Origin: Lachnospiraceae bacterium
GTDB taxonomy: Bacteria > Bacillota > Clostridia > Lachnospirales > Lachnospiraceae
Direction of reading: 5' to 3'
DNA: 64,000 nt
Assembly (NCBI GenBank): GCA_017439675.1
Contig: JAFSIQ010000009.1
Span: 1 to 64,000 of the forward strand
The notes under the pieces were generated by a model. It was given only the letters and a program-made list of their open reading frames with translations. It was not told the DNA's origin and searched no databases. The position numbers and the translations under genes were made by a program. This document shows positions 33,643 to 42,387 of the stretch, one piece after another. Within the stretch, counting starts at the first letter, position 1. Every line of letters starts with the position of its first letter.

Positions 33643-34830
33643 ATGGAAGAAAAGCGTTTTATTTATCTTGACCATGCGGCAACTACACCTGCGAGAGAAG
33701 AGGTTGTGGAGGCAATGTTGCCGTATTTTACAAAGGAATTTGGAAATCCGTCTAGTGTGTATACATTTTCACAAAAGAACAAGGCAGTGATTACTGGGTG
33801 TCGCGAGACTATTGCAAATAGTCTTAACTGCAAGAGTAATGAGATTTACTTTACCGCTGGCGGTACTGAGTCTGACAACTGGGCGTTGAAGGCAACTGCC
33901 AAAGCTTATGCAACAAAGGGAAAACATATTATTACTACAAAGATTGAGCATCATGCCATTCTTCATACTGCAAAGGAATTAGAGGGAGATGGTTTTGAGA
34001 TAACCTATTTAGATGTAGATGAAAATGGTATTGTAAAGTTAGAACAGTTGAAGGAGGCAATTCGTCCGGATACGATTTTAATTTCCGTTATGTTTGCTAA
34101 TAATGAGATTGGGAGTATTCAACCAATTAAAGAAATTGGAGTAATTGCGAAGGAGAATGGAATCATTTTCCATACGGATGCGGTGCAGGCGTATGGTCAG
34201 GTGCCAATTGATGTGGATGAGTATAACATCGATATGCTAAGTGCCAGTGGTCATAAGTTAAATGGACCAAAGGGCATTGGATTTTTATATATTCGTACTG
34301 GATTAAAGCTTCGCAGCTTTGTGCATGGTGGTGCTCAGGAACGTTCTAGACGAGCAGGAACGGAAAATGTTCCTGGTATTGTAGGCTTAGCAAAGGCGGT
34401 TGAGATTGCATTTGCTACCATGAAGGAGAGAACAGATGCAGAGATTGTAATGCGTGATTACGTCATCGACCGTGTACTTTCAGAGGTTCCGTATGCCAGA
34501 CTTAATGGACACAGAACAAAGCGGCTTCCGAATAATGTGAATATTAGTTTTCAGTTTATAGAGGGAGAATCCCTTCTTATTATGTTAGATATGGCTGGGA
34601 TTTGTGCGTCCTCTGGCTCTGCGTGTACGTCAGGTTCACTAGACCCATCCCATGTGTTATTGGCAATTGGTTTGCCTCATGAGATTGCTCATGGTTCTCT
34701 TCGTTTGACCGTGGGAGATGAGAATACTATGGAAGAGATGGATTATGTTGTGGGGCATATTAAGGAGATTGTCCAAAGACTTCGCGACATGTCGCCTCTT
34801 TATGAGGATTTCATGAAGAAGAATAAGTAA
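33643..34830 (+). CDS. iscS: Cysteine desulfurase IscS/NifS
   Basis: Takes sulfur from cysteine for Fe-S clusters and tRNA thiolation. 395 residues starting MEEKRFIYLDHAATTP; PLP Lys in SASGHKLNGPKGIGF, and the active Cys in CASSGSACTSGSLDPSHVL. ATG 33643 is chosen over 33634, which lies too close to AAGAGGA, and over the 33586 extension. Confidence 0.96.
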   Translation: MEEKRFIYLDHAATTPAREEVVEAMLPYFTKEFGNPSSVYTFSQKNKAVITGCRETIANSLNCKSNEIYFTAGGTESDNWALKATAKAYATKGKHIITTKIEHHAILHTAKELEGDGFEITYLDVDENGIVKLEQLKEAIRPDTILISVMFANNEIGSIQPIKEIGVIAKENGIIFHTDAVQAYGQVPIDVDEYNIDMLSASGHKLNGPKGIGFLYIRTGLKLRSFVHGGAQERSRRAGTENVPGIVGLAKAVEIAFATMKERTDAEIVMRDYVIDRVLSEVPYARLNGHRTKRLPNNVNISFQFIEGESLLIMLDMAGICASSGSACTSGSLDPSHVLLAIGLPHEIAHGSLRLTVGDENTMEEMDYVVGHIKEIVQRLRDMSPLYEDFMKKNK

Positions 34831-34924
34831 TCATTGTATTCGTTATGGTGCTCCAAGGTTTGATTGAGAGCACTGGTAATAGAAAATGTAATTGTGCATT
34901 GATAGATATTAGGAGGAATAACAG

Positions 34925-35362
34925 ATGTATAGTGAGAAAGTAATGGATCATTTTACCAATCCAAGGAATATGGGAGAAATTGAAAATCCAAGTGGTGTAG
35001 GTACTGTTGGAAATGCAAAATGTGGCGATATTATGCGTATTTACTTTGATATTGATGAGAATCAGGTGATTCAGGATGTAAAGTTCAAGACCTTTGGTTG
35101 CGGTGCAGCGGTTGCGACAAGCTCTATGGCAACAGAGCTTGTGAAGGGCAAGACGATTTACGAGGCTTTGCAGGTTACCAACAAGGCAGTAATGGAAGCG
35201 TTAGATGGACTTCCACCGGTTAAGGTGCATTGTTCCTTGCTTGCGGAGGAGGCAATTCATGCAGCACTCTGGGATTATTGTGAGAAGAATGATATTAAGA
35301 TTGAAGGTTTAACAAAGCCGAAAAATGATATCAGTGAAGAGGAAGAAGAGGAAGAGTACTAA
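34925..35362 (+). CDS. iscU: Fe-S cluster scaffold protein (IscU/NifU N-terminal type)
   Basis: 145 residues with the three cluster-ligand Cys: GNAKCGDI, TFGCGAAVATSS and VHCSLLAEEAIHAALWDY. The C-terminus is a run of Glu residues. Follows iscS with a 94-nt gap and AGGAGGA. Supplies nascent clusters to apo-proteins; works with IscS here. Confidence 0.95.
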   Translation: MYSEKVMDHFTNPRNMGEIENPSGVGTVGNAKCGDIMRIYFDIDENQVIQDVKFKTFGCGAAVATSSMATELVKGKTIYEALQVTNKAVMEALDGLPPVKVHCSLLAEEAIHAALWDYCEKNDIKIEGLTKPKNDISEEEEEEEY

Positions 35363-35429
35363 GCAGGGTAAGATGAGAATAGTACTCATGTAAAGCAGTT
35401 GTAAAAAGTCTACTTTTGGAGGCAAAAAT

Positions 35430-36509
35430 ATGGGTAAAAGGGTTGCAATTGGTATGTCAGGAGGAGTGGATTCTTCTGTTGCAGCTTATTTGTTAAAAGA
35501 ACAAGGATACGATGTGATTGGGGTTACCATGCAGATTTGGCAGGATGAGGACCCTTTGGTTTCAGCAGAAAATGGTGGCTGTTGCGGTCTTTCTGCTGTG
35601 GATGATGCAAGACGGGTTGCAGATATGTTGGATATTCCATATTATGTGTTGAATTTCAAACGAGAGTTTAAGAAAAATGTAATTGATTATTTTATGGAGG
35701 AATACATGCATGCAAGGACACCTAATCCCTGCATTGCCTGTAACCGTTATGTAAAGTGGGAGGCGTTGTTGAATCGTGCTATGGAGCTTGGGTGTGATTA
35801 CATCGCAACGGGGCATTATGCACGGGTTTGCCAATTGCCAAATGGAAGATATGCCCTTCGGAAATCTGCAACAGTTCGAAAAGACCAGACGTATGCTTTG
35901 TATAACCTAACCCAGGAACAGCTTTCTAAGACGTTGATGCCTGTGGGTGAGTATGAAAAAGAGGAGATTCGTAAGATTGCACAGGATATCGGTTTGTTGG
36001 TTGCAGATAAGAAGGATAGTCAGGAAATTTGTTTTATTCCTGATAATGATTATGCTTCTTATATCAAGAAGGAAACAGGTGAACAGTTTCCAGAGGGTGA
36101 CTTTGTAGATTTGCAAGGCAACGTATTGGGACGACACAAGGGCATTATCCACTATACAATCGGTCAGCGAAAGGGTCTTGGACTCTCTTTGGGTGCGCCG
36201 GCATTTGTTGTGGAGATACGACCGGAGACCAATGAGGTTGTTATCGGAACCAATGAAGACACCTTTCATAACTCATTGATAGCAAACAAGGTAAATGTCA
36301 TGTCTGTAGCTTCCTTTGAAGAGGAAATGCGAGTGACAGCTAAGATTCGTTATTCTCATCAAGGTGCACCTTGTACAATTAGGATGGTAGGAGAAGATAC
36401 TATACAATGTGATTTTGAGGAACCAGTTCGAGCCATTACACCGGGACAAGCAGTTGTTTTTTACGACGATGATATTGTGGTTGGTGGCGGGACGATTATG
36501 GGAGTTTAA
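35430..36509 (+). CDS. mnmA: tRNA-specific 2-thiouridylase MnmA
   Basis: Thiolates U34 of Glu, Gln and Lys tRNAs, taking sulfur from the desulfurase encoded just upstream. 359 residues with the PP-loop [12 protein letters not shown], catalytic Cys in [14 protein letters not shown], second Cys in SQEICFIPD, and [11 protein letters not shown]. The Cys pair of [14 protein letters not shown] is characteristic of clostridial forms. Last gene of the isc operon before a terminator. Confidence 0.96.
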   Translation: MGKRVAIGMSGGVDSSVAAYLLKEQGYDVIGVTMQIWQDEDPLVSAENGGCCGLSAVDDARRVADMLDIPYYVLNFKREFKKNVIDYFMEEYMHARTPNPCIACNRYVKWEALLNRAMELGCDYIATGHYARVCQLPNGRYALRKSATVRKDQTYALYNLTQEQLSKTLMPVGEYEKEEIRKIAQDIGLLVADKKDSQEICFIPDNDYASYIKKETGEQFPEGDFVDLQGNVLGRHKGIIHYTIGQRKGLGLSLGAPAFVVEIRPETNEVVIGTNEDTFHNSLIANKVNVMSVASFEEEMRVTAKIRYSHQGAPCTIRMVGEDTIQCDFEEPVRAITPGQAVVFYDDDIVVGGGTIMGV

Positions 36510-36552
36510 GTATGTTTTACAGATCTCCATGTTTTCAATGAAAAGATGAACG

Positions 36553-36580
36553 AAAATGTGAAATTAGTTACCACATTTTT
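36553..36580 (+). terminator. Terminator of the isc-mnmA operon
   Basis: AAAATGTG (36553-36560) pairs with CACATTTT (36572-36579), 11-nt loop, then T. Confidence 0.65.
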
Positions 36581-36649
36581 CAAAGATGTAGTATAATTAT
36601 AAGATGGTTTTTCTTGTAAGAGGAAAAGATGAATAAAGGAGGCAATATT

Positions 36650-38527
36650 ATGGGGAAGAACAGGAAGAAAACAGGTAGCTTGGTTGGGTTTATATTAACC
36701 CTTGCCATGATGGTGGTTATGTGTATGCCAGTACAGGCAAAAGCAGCTACCATTGCAGAAGCAACGAAGACATTTACAGATGAGGCTAGATTTACAATTG
36801 ATGCTACAACGGGAATTATAACTGCATATGCAGATGCAGATATCAATAATCCAGCAACAGAAATTGTAGTTCCGGCAACCATTGGAGGAGTTCCAGTTAC
36901 CGGACTTTCGGGAACTTTTAACGGCAATACAGCAATTACCACTGTGATTTTACCGAATACCATTACAACCCTTGGGGATTACACATTTAATGGCTGTACA
37001 AGCTTATCTAGGGTTGCCTTGTATGATATTGCAGCACCGATGGCTTCCACTAGTGAAATTAGCGATTGGGAAAAGAATAATTATATCTATGATTTGGTTG
37101 GTACCAAGGGTTATTCTATCATTGGTAATGATAGTTGTATTACATTACCGGCGACTCTTACCACATTGGGAGTACAGACCTTCGGTGGTGCACTGCGCAA
37201 CTCGTCCTTTGCTGTTATGGAGGGGAATACAACCTTTAAGACAACTGAGGATGGAATATGTTTGTTGTCATTTGATGGAAAGAATATATATCGTTTTGCA
37301 CCGAATTTGAACTGCAACAATCCATATTATTTACCAGAAGGATTAGAGACAATAGGTTCCTACTCTTTTGAAGAAAGCATGATGAATAATGCATTGTATT
37401 TTCCGTCTTCATTACAGATAATCAGTGATTATGGATTTTACAAATATGACTTTGTGGATAATAATTTTTATTTTCCAGAGAATTGTCAGTTACATACGAT
37501 TGGATCTTATGCGTTTACCTATAATAGAAAACTACAGATTACATTGCCAAAGAGTGTAACCACAATCGGAAGCTATGTATTCTCTTATAGTGAGAATGTT
37601 GCAATTGACATTTCTAAGACACAGATTGTGACAATTCCTGCATATGCGTTTGCAGATTGTAGCGCATTGCATACGCTTACTTTACCGGAAACGGTATTGT
37701 ACATTGAGGCATATGCCTTTGCAAATTGTAATAATCTTTCAACCGTCACATTCCTTGGTGATGAGTTGTTGACATTGGGCGAGGGTGCATTTAAGGATAG
37801 TCCGACTTTGCACTATATTACAATCCCTGAAGGTGTTACGAATATTGAGAATGATACCTTTAGTGGTTGTGGCAACTTGGGAGAGGTAGTATTGCCAGAT
37901 AGTGTGGAGAAGATTGGGGATAATGCATTTAAGGATTGCGTGACCATTCATACATTGGTCATCCCACCGAATGTAGAATATATTTCTAATACTAGCTTTG
38001 ATGGTGTTACCCAGACCAATATCGATACTTCTAAGAATGAGTATGCGCAGACGGTTGTAAAGGGTGAATTGTTGAAAAAAGGTGAGAAAAAACAGGTAGG
38101 AAATCTTTGGTATAAGGTTACTAAATCCCATGAGACCAACGGTACCGTTACCGTGTTAAATGCAAAGAACAAGAAGCAGAAGAATATTGTAATTCCTGCG
38201 ACGGTTAATATTAATGGTTATACCTTTAAGGTAACTGCTATTAACAGCAAGGCATTTTACAATAATAAGAAGTTAAAGAGTGTTACCATTGGTGCAAATG
38301 TGAAGACCATCGGTAAGAAAGCGTTTATGAATTGTAAGAAGCTGAATAAGATTACTGTCCAGTCTAAAGTGGTGACATCGGTTAAGAGTCAGGCATTTAA
38401 GAATATTAATAAGAAGGCAAAGATTACCCTTCCGAAGATGACCAATAAGAAGTTTAAGAAATATAAGAAGAAATTCATGAATAAGGGACAGGCAGGAACT
38501 GTAAAAATCGTGAAGGGAAAGAAATAA
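36650..38527 (+). CDS. Secreted leucine-rich-repeat (BspA/LRR_5) surface protein
   Basis: 625 residues. Signal peptide with KKTGSLVGFILTLAMMVVMCM and likely cleavage near VQAKAAT. Many LRR_5-type units follow (LPNTITTLGDYTFNGCTSL, LPETVLYIEAYAFANCNNL, LPDSVEKIGDNAFKDC). The last 150 residues are a Lys-rich domain common at the ends of Lachnospiraceae LRR proteins. No sortase motif or transmembrane anchor, so it is probably shed or held by charge. ATG 36650 follows AAAGGAGG; the ATG at 36629 lies before that site. Preceded by a TATAAT box at 36592 with a weak -35. Confidence 0.88.
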   Translation: MGKNRKKTGSLVGFILTLAMMVVMCMPVQAKAATIAEATKTFTDEARFTIDATTGIITAYADADINNPATEIVVPATIGGVPVTGLSGTFNGNTAITTVILPNTITTLGDYTFNGCTSLSRVALYDIAAPMASTSEISDWEKNNYIYDLVGTKGYSIIGNDSCITLPATLTTLGVQTFGGALRNSSFAVMEGNTTFKTTEDGICLLSFDGKNIYRFAPNLNCNNPYYLPEGLETIGSYSFEESMMNNALYFPSSLQIISDYGFYKYDFVDNNFYFPENCQLHTIGSYAFTYNRKLQITLPKSVTTIGSYVFSYSENVAIDISKTQIVTIPAYAFADCSALHTLTLPETVLYIEAYAFANCNNLSTVTFLGDELLTLGEGAFKDSPTLHYITIPEGVTNIENDTFSGCGNLGEVVLPDSVEKIGDNAFKDCVTIHTLVIPPNVEYISNTSFDGVTQTNIDTSKNEYAQTVVKGELLKKGEKKQVGNLWYKVTKSHETNGTVTVLNAKNKKQKNIVIPATVNINGYTFKVTAINSKAFYNNKKLKSVTIGANVKTIGKKAFMNCKKLNKITVQSKVVTSVKSQAFKNINKKAKITLPKMTNKKFKKYKKKFMNKGQAGTVKIVKGKK

Positions 38528-38555
38528 TAAGTAGATGTAAAGGTGGCATTTTAAA

Positions 38556-39458
38556 ATGTATGTAGAGAATATATTGGATTTGATTGGCAATACACCGTTA
38601 ATCAGTTTGAAACAGACAACAGGACTTAATATTTTTGCAAAGGCGGAGTTTTTGAATCCTGGTGGTTCTATTAAGGACCGTATTGCAAAGAATATGCTAG
38701 ATGTAGCAGAGGCAGAAGGAAGACTTAAGCCGGGCATGACCATTGTAGAGCCTACCTCTGGTAATACTGGAATAGGTTTGGCACTTTGCGGTATCCGAAA
38801 AGGGTATCCGGTCATAATTGTTATGCCAGAGAATATGAGTGAGGAGCGCAAGAAAATTATCCGCGCTTTAGGTGCAGAGCTTGTATTGACTCCTGCGGAG
38901 CTCTCCATTGGTGGTAGTGTTGAAAAGGCCGAGGAAATTTATAATAGCGACGACAAGTATTTTATGCCACAGCAGTTTGAGAACCCGGCAAATCCAAGTA
39001 TTCATTATACTACAACTGGACCAGAAATCTGGAATCAGATAGAAGGAAATGTAGATATCTATGTATCAGGCATCGGAAGCGGTGGAACACTTCAAGGTGT
39101 AGGAAAGTATTTGAGAGAGAAAAATCCAAACTGTAAAATTGTTGCAGTAGAGCCTAAGAATGTGTCAGCCCTTTTGGGTCATGAACCGGGATTACATCAG
39201 ATTCAGGGGATTGGGGACGGATTCGTGCCGGATGTGTTGGATGTCAATATGATTGATGATATTGTTGAAGTGACAGATGAGGATGCTATTGCAACTGCAA
39301 GAGAACTAGCGAAGGTTCAGGGGTTGCTTTGTGGGACTAGCTCTGGTGCCAATGTATGGGCAGCAAAGCAGATGGCAAAGAAATACGGTGAAGATAAAGT
39401 GATTGCAACCATATTGGCAGACCGTGTGGAACGTTACTTCAGTACAAGCTTGATATAA
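38556..39458 (+). CDS. cysK: Cysteine synthase (O-acetylserine sulfhydrylase)
   Basis: Makes cysteine from O-acetylserine and sulfide. 300 residues: IGNTPLISLK, PLP Lys in NPGGSIKDRIAKNM, EPTSGNTGIGLA, IGSGGTLQGVGKYL and GTSSGANVWAA. The C-terminal VERYFSTSLI differs a little from the usual GERYLSTxLF. Only 28 nt after the LRR gene. Downstream lies a 199-bp gap of stacked hairpins. Confidence 0.94.
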   Translation: MYVENILDLIGNTPLISLKQTTGLNIFAKAEFLNPGGSIKDRIAKNMLDVAEAEGRLKPGMTIVEPTSGNTGIGLALCGIRKGYPVIIVMPENMSEERKKIIRALGAELVLTPAELSIGGSVEKAEEIYNSDDKYFMPQQFENPANPSIHYTTTGPEIWNQIEGNVDIYVSGIGSGGTLQGVGKYLREKNPNCKIVAVEPKNVSALLGHEPGLHQIQGIGDGFVPDVLDVNMIDDIVEVTDEDAIATARELAKVQGLLCGTSSGANVWAAKQMAKKYGEDKVIATILADRVERYFSTSLI

Positions 39459-39464
39459 TACTAA

Positions 39465-39615
39465 GGGTCAAGAAGTCATAGAGCTGTGTGCTTGCACACA
39501 AAGCTATATGGCCTTTTGACCCGGTCAAATATGAGCAAGTAGCAATTTGCGAAGCAAATTAGCGGATTGCGAATGTTTGGAGGATTGTGAGAATTGCGTA
39601 GCAATGGAACAATCC
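39465..39615 (+). repeat. Array of three structured inverted repeats after cysK
   Basis: First, 39465-39522: an approximately 21-bp imperfect stem starting GGGTCAA and ending TTGACCC, capped by TGTGTG-CTTG-CACACA. Second, 39544-39560: AATTTGC-GAA-GCAAATT. Third, 39582-39615: GGATTG/CAATCC enclosing ATTGC-GTA-GCAAT. The first may end cysK transcription, though no strong T-tract follows. Together they look like a REP-like or MITE-like insertion. No gene fits in the gap. Confidence 0.7.
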
Positions 39616-39657
39616 GTAGTATCATAATAATATAGATTTAATATAGGAGGCAATAAC

Positions 39658-40875
39658 ATGACAAAGATAGATATTATTTCCGGTTTTTTGGGTGCCGGTA
39701 AGACAACCTTGATAAAGAAACTAATTGTGGAAGGGTTTCAGGGCGAGAAGCTTGTTTTGATTGAAAATGAGTTTGGTGAAATTGGTATTGACGGAGGATT
39801 TTTGAAGGATGCAGGAGTTCAGATTAACGAGATGAATTCCGGTTGCATCTGCTGTTCTTTGGTAGGAGATTTTGGAAAGGCACTACAACAGGTTTTGGAT
39901 GAGTACACTCCAGATCGAATCATCATTGAGCCTTCTGGTGTTGGTAAGCTATCAGATGTTATGAAAGCTGTGGCAGATTTAGCGGAAACAGAGATTTCTA
40001 TCAATTCAGCTTCAGCGGTTGTGGATGCACAAAAATGTAAAATGTATATGAAGAATTTCGGAGAATTCTTTAACAATCAGATTGAAAATGCTGGAACTAT
40101 CATTTTGAGCAGAAGCCAGAAAATGAAGGAAGATAAGCTTGAACAGGTGGTTGCAATGTTGCGTGAGCATAATGAGAAGGCGACGATTATTACCACTGCA
40201 TGGGACGATATTGATGGCAAGCAGATTGTGTCTGCTATGGAGAAAGAGAAATCTTTGGTGGATGAGTTGATGGAGGAAGCAAAGGTTTGTCCAACCTGTG
40301 GACATGTGCATGACCACGAGCATGAGCACGGACACCATCACGAAGGCGAATGCTGTCATCATCATGACCACGAGCACGGACACCATCACGAAGGCGAATG
40401 CTGTCATCATCATGACCACGAGCACGGACATCATCACGAAGGCGAATGCTGTCATCATCATGACCACGAGCATGAGCACGGACACCATCACGAGGGCGAA
40501 TGCTGTCATCATCATGACCACGAGCACGGACATCATCACGAAGGCGAGTGTTGCCACCATCATGACCATGAGGGACATGACCATCATCATGCAGATGATG
40601 TGTTTACTAGTTGGGGTGTCGAAACTCCACACAAATATGACAGAGGAGAGATGGAAGAGATTCTCAAGAAGCTTTCTGACAGTGAATGTGAGGAGTACGG
40701 AATCATTTTGCGTGCTAAAGGGATTGTACCAGATACAGAGGGTGGTTGGATTTACTTTGATTTAACACCAGATGAGTATGAGCTTCGAAGTGGACAGCCA
40801 GATGTTACTGGTAAGCTATGTGTAATTGGTAGCAATTTAAAGGAAGATATAATTGCACAGCTATTTCACGTATAA
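39658..40875 (+). CDS. G3E/COG0523 P-loop metal-chaperone-like protein with His/Cys-rich repeats
   Basis: 405 residues. Walker A GFLGAGKTTLIKKL, ENEFGEIGIDGGFL, metal-binding GCICCSL and IIEPSGVGKL place it in the COG0523 (CobW/ZNG1) family of metal-insertion NTPases. The usual guanine motif NKxD is replaced by LSRSQKM, a variant seen in clostridial members. Residues 219-302 are five tandem units ending GECCHHH, a strong metal-binding stretch. The C-terminal CobW-C domain follows. Metal identity is not shown; zinc or nickel is plausible. AGGAGG precedes the ATG. Confidence 0.88.
   Translation: MTKIDIISGFLGAGKTTLIKKLIVEGFQGEKLVLIENEFGEIGIDGGFLKDAGVQINEMNSGCICCSLVGDFGKALQQVLDEYTPDRIIIEPSGVGKLSDVMKAVADLAETEISINSASAVVDAQKCKMYMKNFGEFFNNQIENAGTIILSRSQKMKEDKLEQVVAMLREHNEKATIITTAWDDIDGKQIVSAMEKEKSLVDELMEEAKVCPTCGHVHDHEHEHGHHHEGECCHHHDHEHGHHHEGECCHHHDHEHGHHHEGECCHHHDHEHEHGHHHEGECCHHHDHEHGHHHEGECCHHHDHEGHDHHHADDVFTSWGVETPHKYDRGEMEEILKKLSDSECEEYGIILRAKGIVPDTEGGWIYFDLTPDEYELRSGQPDVTGKLCVIGSNLKEDIIAQLFHV
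40312..40563 (+). repeat. In-frame tandem repeat, 5 units of 48 or 54 bp
   Basis: Units start at 40312 (54 bp), 40366 (48), 40414 (48), 40462 (54) and 40516 (48). Each encodes a D-H-E-H-(E-H)-G-H-H-H-E-G-E-C-C-H-H-H block. Near identity at the nucleotide level points to recent expansion or correction. Confidence 0.95.
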
Positions 40876-40943
40876 AGGTTTCCAAGATAAATGGTTAGTT
40901 GGTAGCTGTTAACATTTTGGATGCGATACAGAAAGGAATGGAA

Positions 40944-41900
40944 ATGATGAGAAAGCAGGAAAAGGAAATTCCGGTATTTGTCTTTATGGGATTTTTGGAA
41001 TGCGGAAAGACACAATTTTGTAGCGAAACGCTGATTGACCGCAATTTTACAGAGGGAGAACCGACTCTTTTGATTGTAACAGAAGAGGGAATTGAGGAAT
41101 ATGATGAAGAGGAGCTTGCAAAACGCAATGTTTCTGTGGTTTGTCTAGCGGAAGAGGATATCAATACAGATAAGCTGTTAGACTTGCAGGATGAGTATAA
41201 TCCTAAGCAAGTGATGATAGAGTACAACGGAATGTGGCAGTTGGAAAAATTGTTTTCCATTCGTGTTCCAAAGGGATGGACGATTGTGCAGGTAATTACC
41301 TTGATTGATGCTACTACATTTACAGTGTATAACAACAATATGAAATCCTTGATGGCTGAACATATTCAGAATGCAGATATGGTAGTATTTAACCGTTGTA
41401 CTGACAGCTCTGATATTAACACCATGCGAATGGCAGTGAAGACCTTGAACCGACGTGCACAGATTGTGTTTGAAAATGTCAATGGTCAGGCACAGGTCGA
41501 CAACGGAGAATTAGAGATTCCTTACGATATGGATGCAGATATTATTGAAATTGCAGATGAAGATTATGGCATTTTCTATATTGATGCATCAGACAATCCG
41601 GTTAAGTATATTGACAGAGTGGTGAAGTTCAAAGGACAGGTTTATTGCCCGCCACAGTACAAAGGAAAAGCCTTTGTGCCAGGTCGATTTGCCATGACCT
41701 GTTGTGCAGAGGACATTACCTTTTTGGGGTTCAAATGTGTTTCGTTGGAAACTCCTAATTTGAAAGACCGAGAATGGGTTACCGTTACCGCTAAGGTAAA
41801 ATGCGAATTTTACGAGGAATTTGACGGAGATGGTCCAGTGTTATATCCTCAAAAGATTGAGAAGGCAGAGAAGCCTTTCGAAGAGGTTGTGTATTTCTAA
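40944..41900 (+). CDS. Divergent G3E P-loop domain fused to DUF1980 (YcgQ C-terminal, TIGR03943-like) domain
   Basis: 318 residues. N-terminal domain has Walker A GFLECGKTQF and parallels the upstream G3E protein (VMIEYNGMWQLEKLF in place of IIEPSGVGKL), but the CxCC metal motif is gone and NKxD reads NRCT. From about residue 215 the sequence turns into the C-terminal part of YcgQ/TIGR03943: NPVKYIDRVVKFKGQVY, VPGRFAMTCCAEDITFLGF, LKDREWVTVTAKV. ATG 40944 follows AAAGGA by 6 nt; the TTG at 40899 and ATG at 40938 fit less well. Likely acts with the G3E protein. Function unproven. Confidence 0.78.
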   Translation: MMRKQEKEIPVFVFMGFLECGKTQFCSETLIDRNFTEGEPTLLIVTEEGIEEYDEEELAKRNVSVVCLAEEDINTDKLLDLQDEYNPKQVMIEYNGMWQLEKLFSIRVPKGWTIVQVITLIDATTFTVYNNNMKSLMAEHIQNADMVVFNRCTDSSDINTMRMAVKTLNRRAQIVFENVNGQAQVDNGELEIPYDMDADIIEIADEDYGIFYIDASDNPVKYIDRVVKFKGQVYCPPQYKGKAFVPGRFAMTCCAEDITFLGFKCVSLETPNLKDREWVTVTAKVKCEFYEEFDGDGPVLYPQKIEKAEKPFEEVVYF

Positions 41901-41924
41901 AATGGATTAGGAAGGAGAAAGAAC

Positions 41925-42227
41925 ATGGGTTTTAATGAATTTTTTGACAAAGTGGTGGAGACCTCTTCTAATGCGGTGGACAAGGCAGTGGATACTACAA
42001 AAAGACTTGCCAACATCAGTGATTTGAAGAGTAAAATCAACAACTATAATAATGAAAAGAATAAGTTGTTTACACAGATTGGCATGGATATTTATATTGC
42101 GAAGAAGCAGGGAGAATCCTTTGATACGGCAATTGATGAATTTGTGAGCAAGATTGATACCTTGAATATAAAAATAGAGCAGGTACAGGAAAAGATTGAT
42201 TTAATTAAGTCCAATGCAAATAATTGA
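41925..42227 (+). CDS. Small coiled-coil protein of unknown function
   Basis: 100 residues, no membrane helix, no cysteine. Nearly all helix and rich in Lys, Asn and Asp, with heptad-like spacing (LKSKINNYNNEKNKLFTQIG, IDTLNIKIEQVQEKIDLI). Follows the G3E-DUF1980 gene by 24 nt with GAAGGAG, so co-transcribed. Similar short proteins are met in Lachnospiraceae, but I can assign no role. May tie the cassette to another partner. Confidence 0.7.
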   Translation: MGFNEFFDKVVETSSNAVDKAVDTTKRLANISDLKSKINNYNNEKNKLFTQIGMDIYIAKKQGESFDTAIDEFVSKIDTLNIKIEQVQEKIDLIKSNANN

Positions 42228-42230
42228 TTG

Positions 42231-42259
42231 TTGACAAAACAACATTTATTCCATATAAT
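42231..42259 (+). promoter_or_regulatory. Perfect-consensus SigA promoter for the fab operon
   Basis: TTGACA (42231-42236), 17-nt spacer, TATAAT (42254-42259). The -35 begins 4 nt after the stop codon of the coiled-coil gene. Start expected near 42266. Confidence 0.92.
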
Positions 42260-42270
42260 CACTTATTGAA

Positions 42271-42299
42271 AATAGACTCATGGTTAGTATGAGTCTATT
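42271..42299 (+). promoter_or_regulatory. 5'-leader stem-loop of the fab transcript
   Basis: Perfect 11-bp stem AATAGACTCAT (42271-42281) with 42289-42299, 7-nt loop, only about 5 nt from the predicted start. A second small hairpin follows at 42310-42330. Neither has a full T-tract, so mRNA stabilisation is a more likely role than termination, though attenuation is possible. Confidence 0.55.
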
Positions 42300-42335
42300 A
42301 TTACTTTATAAAATGCGTATGATGCATTTTCGAGG

Positions 42336-42362
42336 AACTAAAAACGATAGAATCATTTAGTT
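42336..42362 (+). promoter_or_regulatory. Candidate operator in the fab leader
   Basis: Inverted repeat AACTAAA / TTTAGTT with a 13-nt spacer, 26 nt before fabH. It could be a binding site for a fatty-acid regulator (FapR- or FabT-type), but it does not match either consensus closely. Confidence 0.3.
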
Positions 42363-42387
42363 TACAAGAGGAAAGAAAGAGGTAAGT

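Noticed and set aside
40012..40632. Met/Val-rich 206-residue frame on the minus strand across the His/Cys repeats
   Set aside because: It mirrors the tandem repeats of the real G3E gene on the plus strand; CAT/CAC codons read backwards give ATG/GTG. No ribosome site, and the coding frame on the plus strand is clear.
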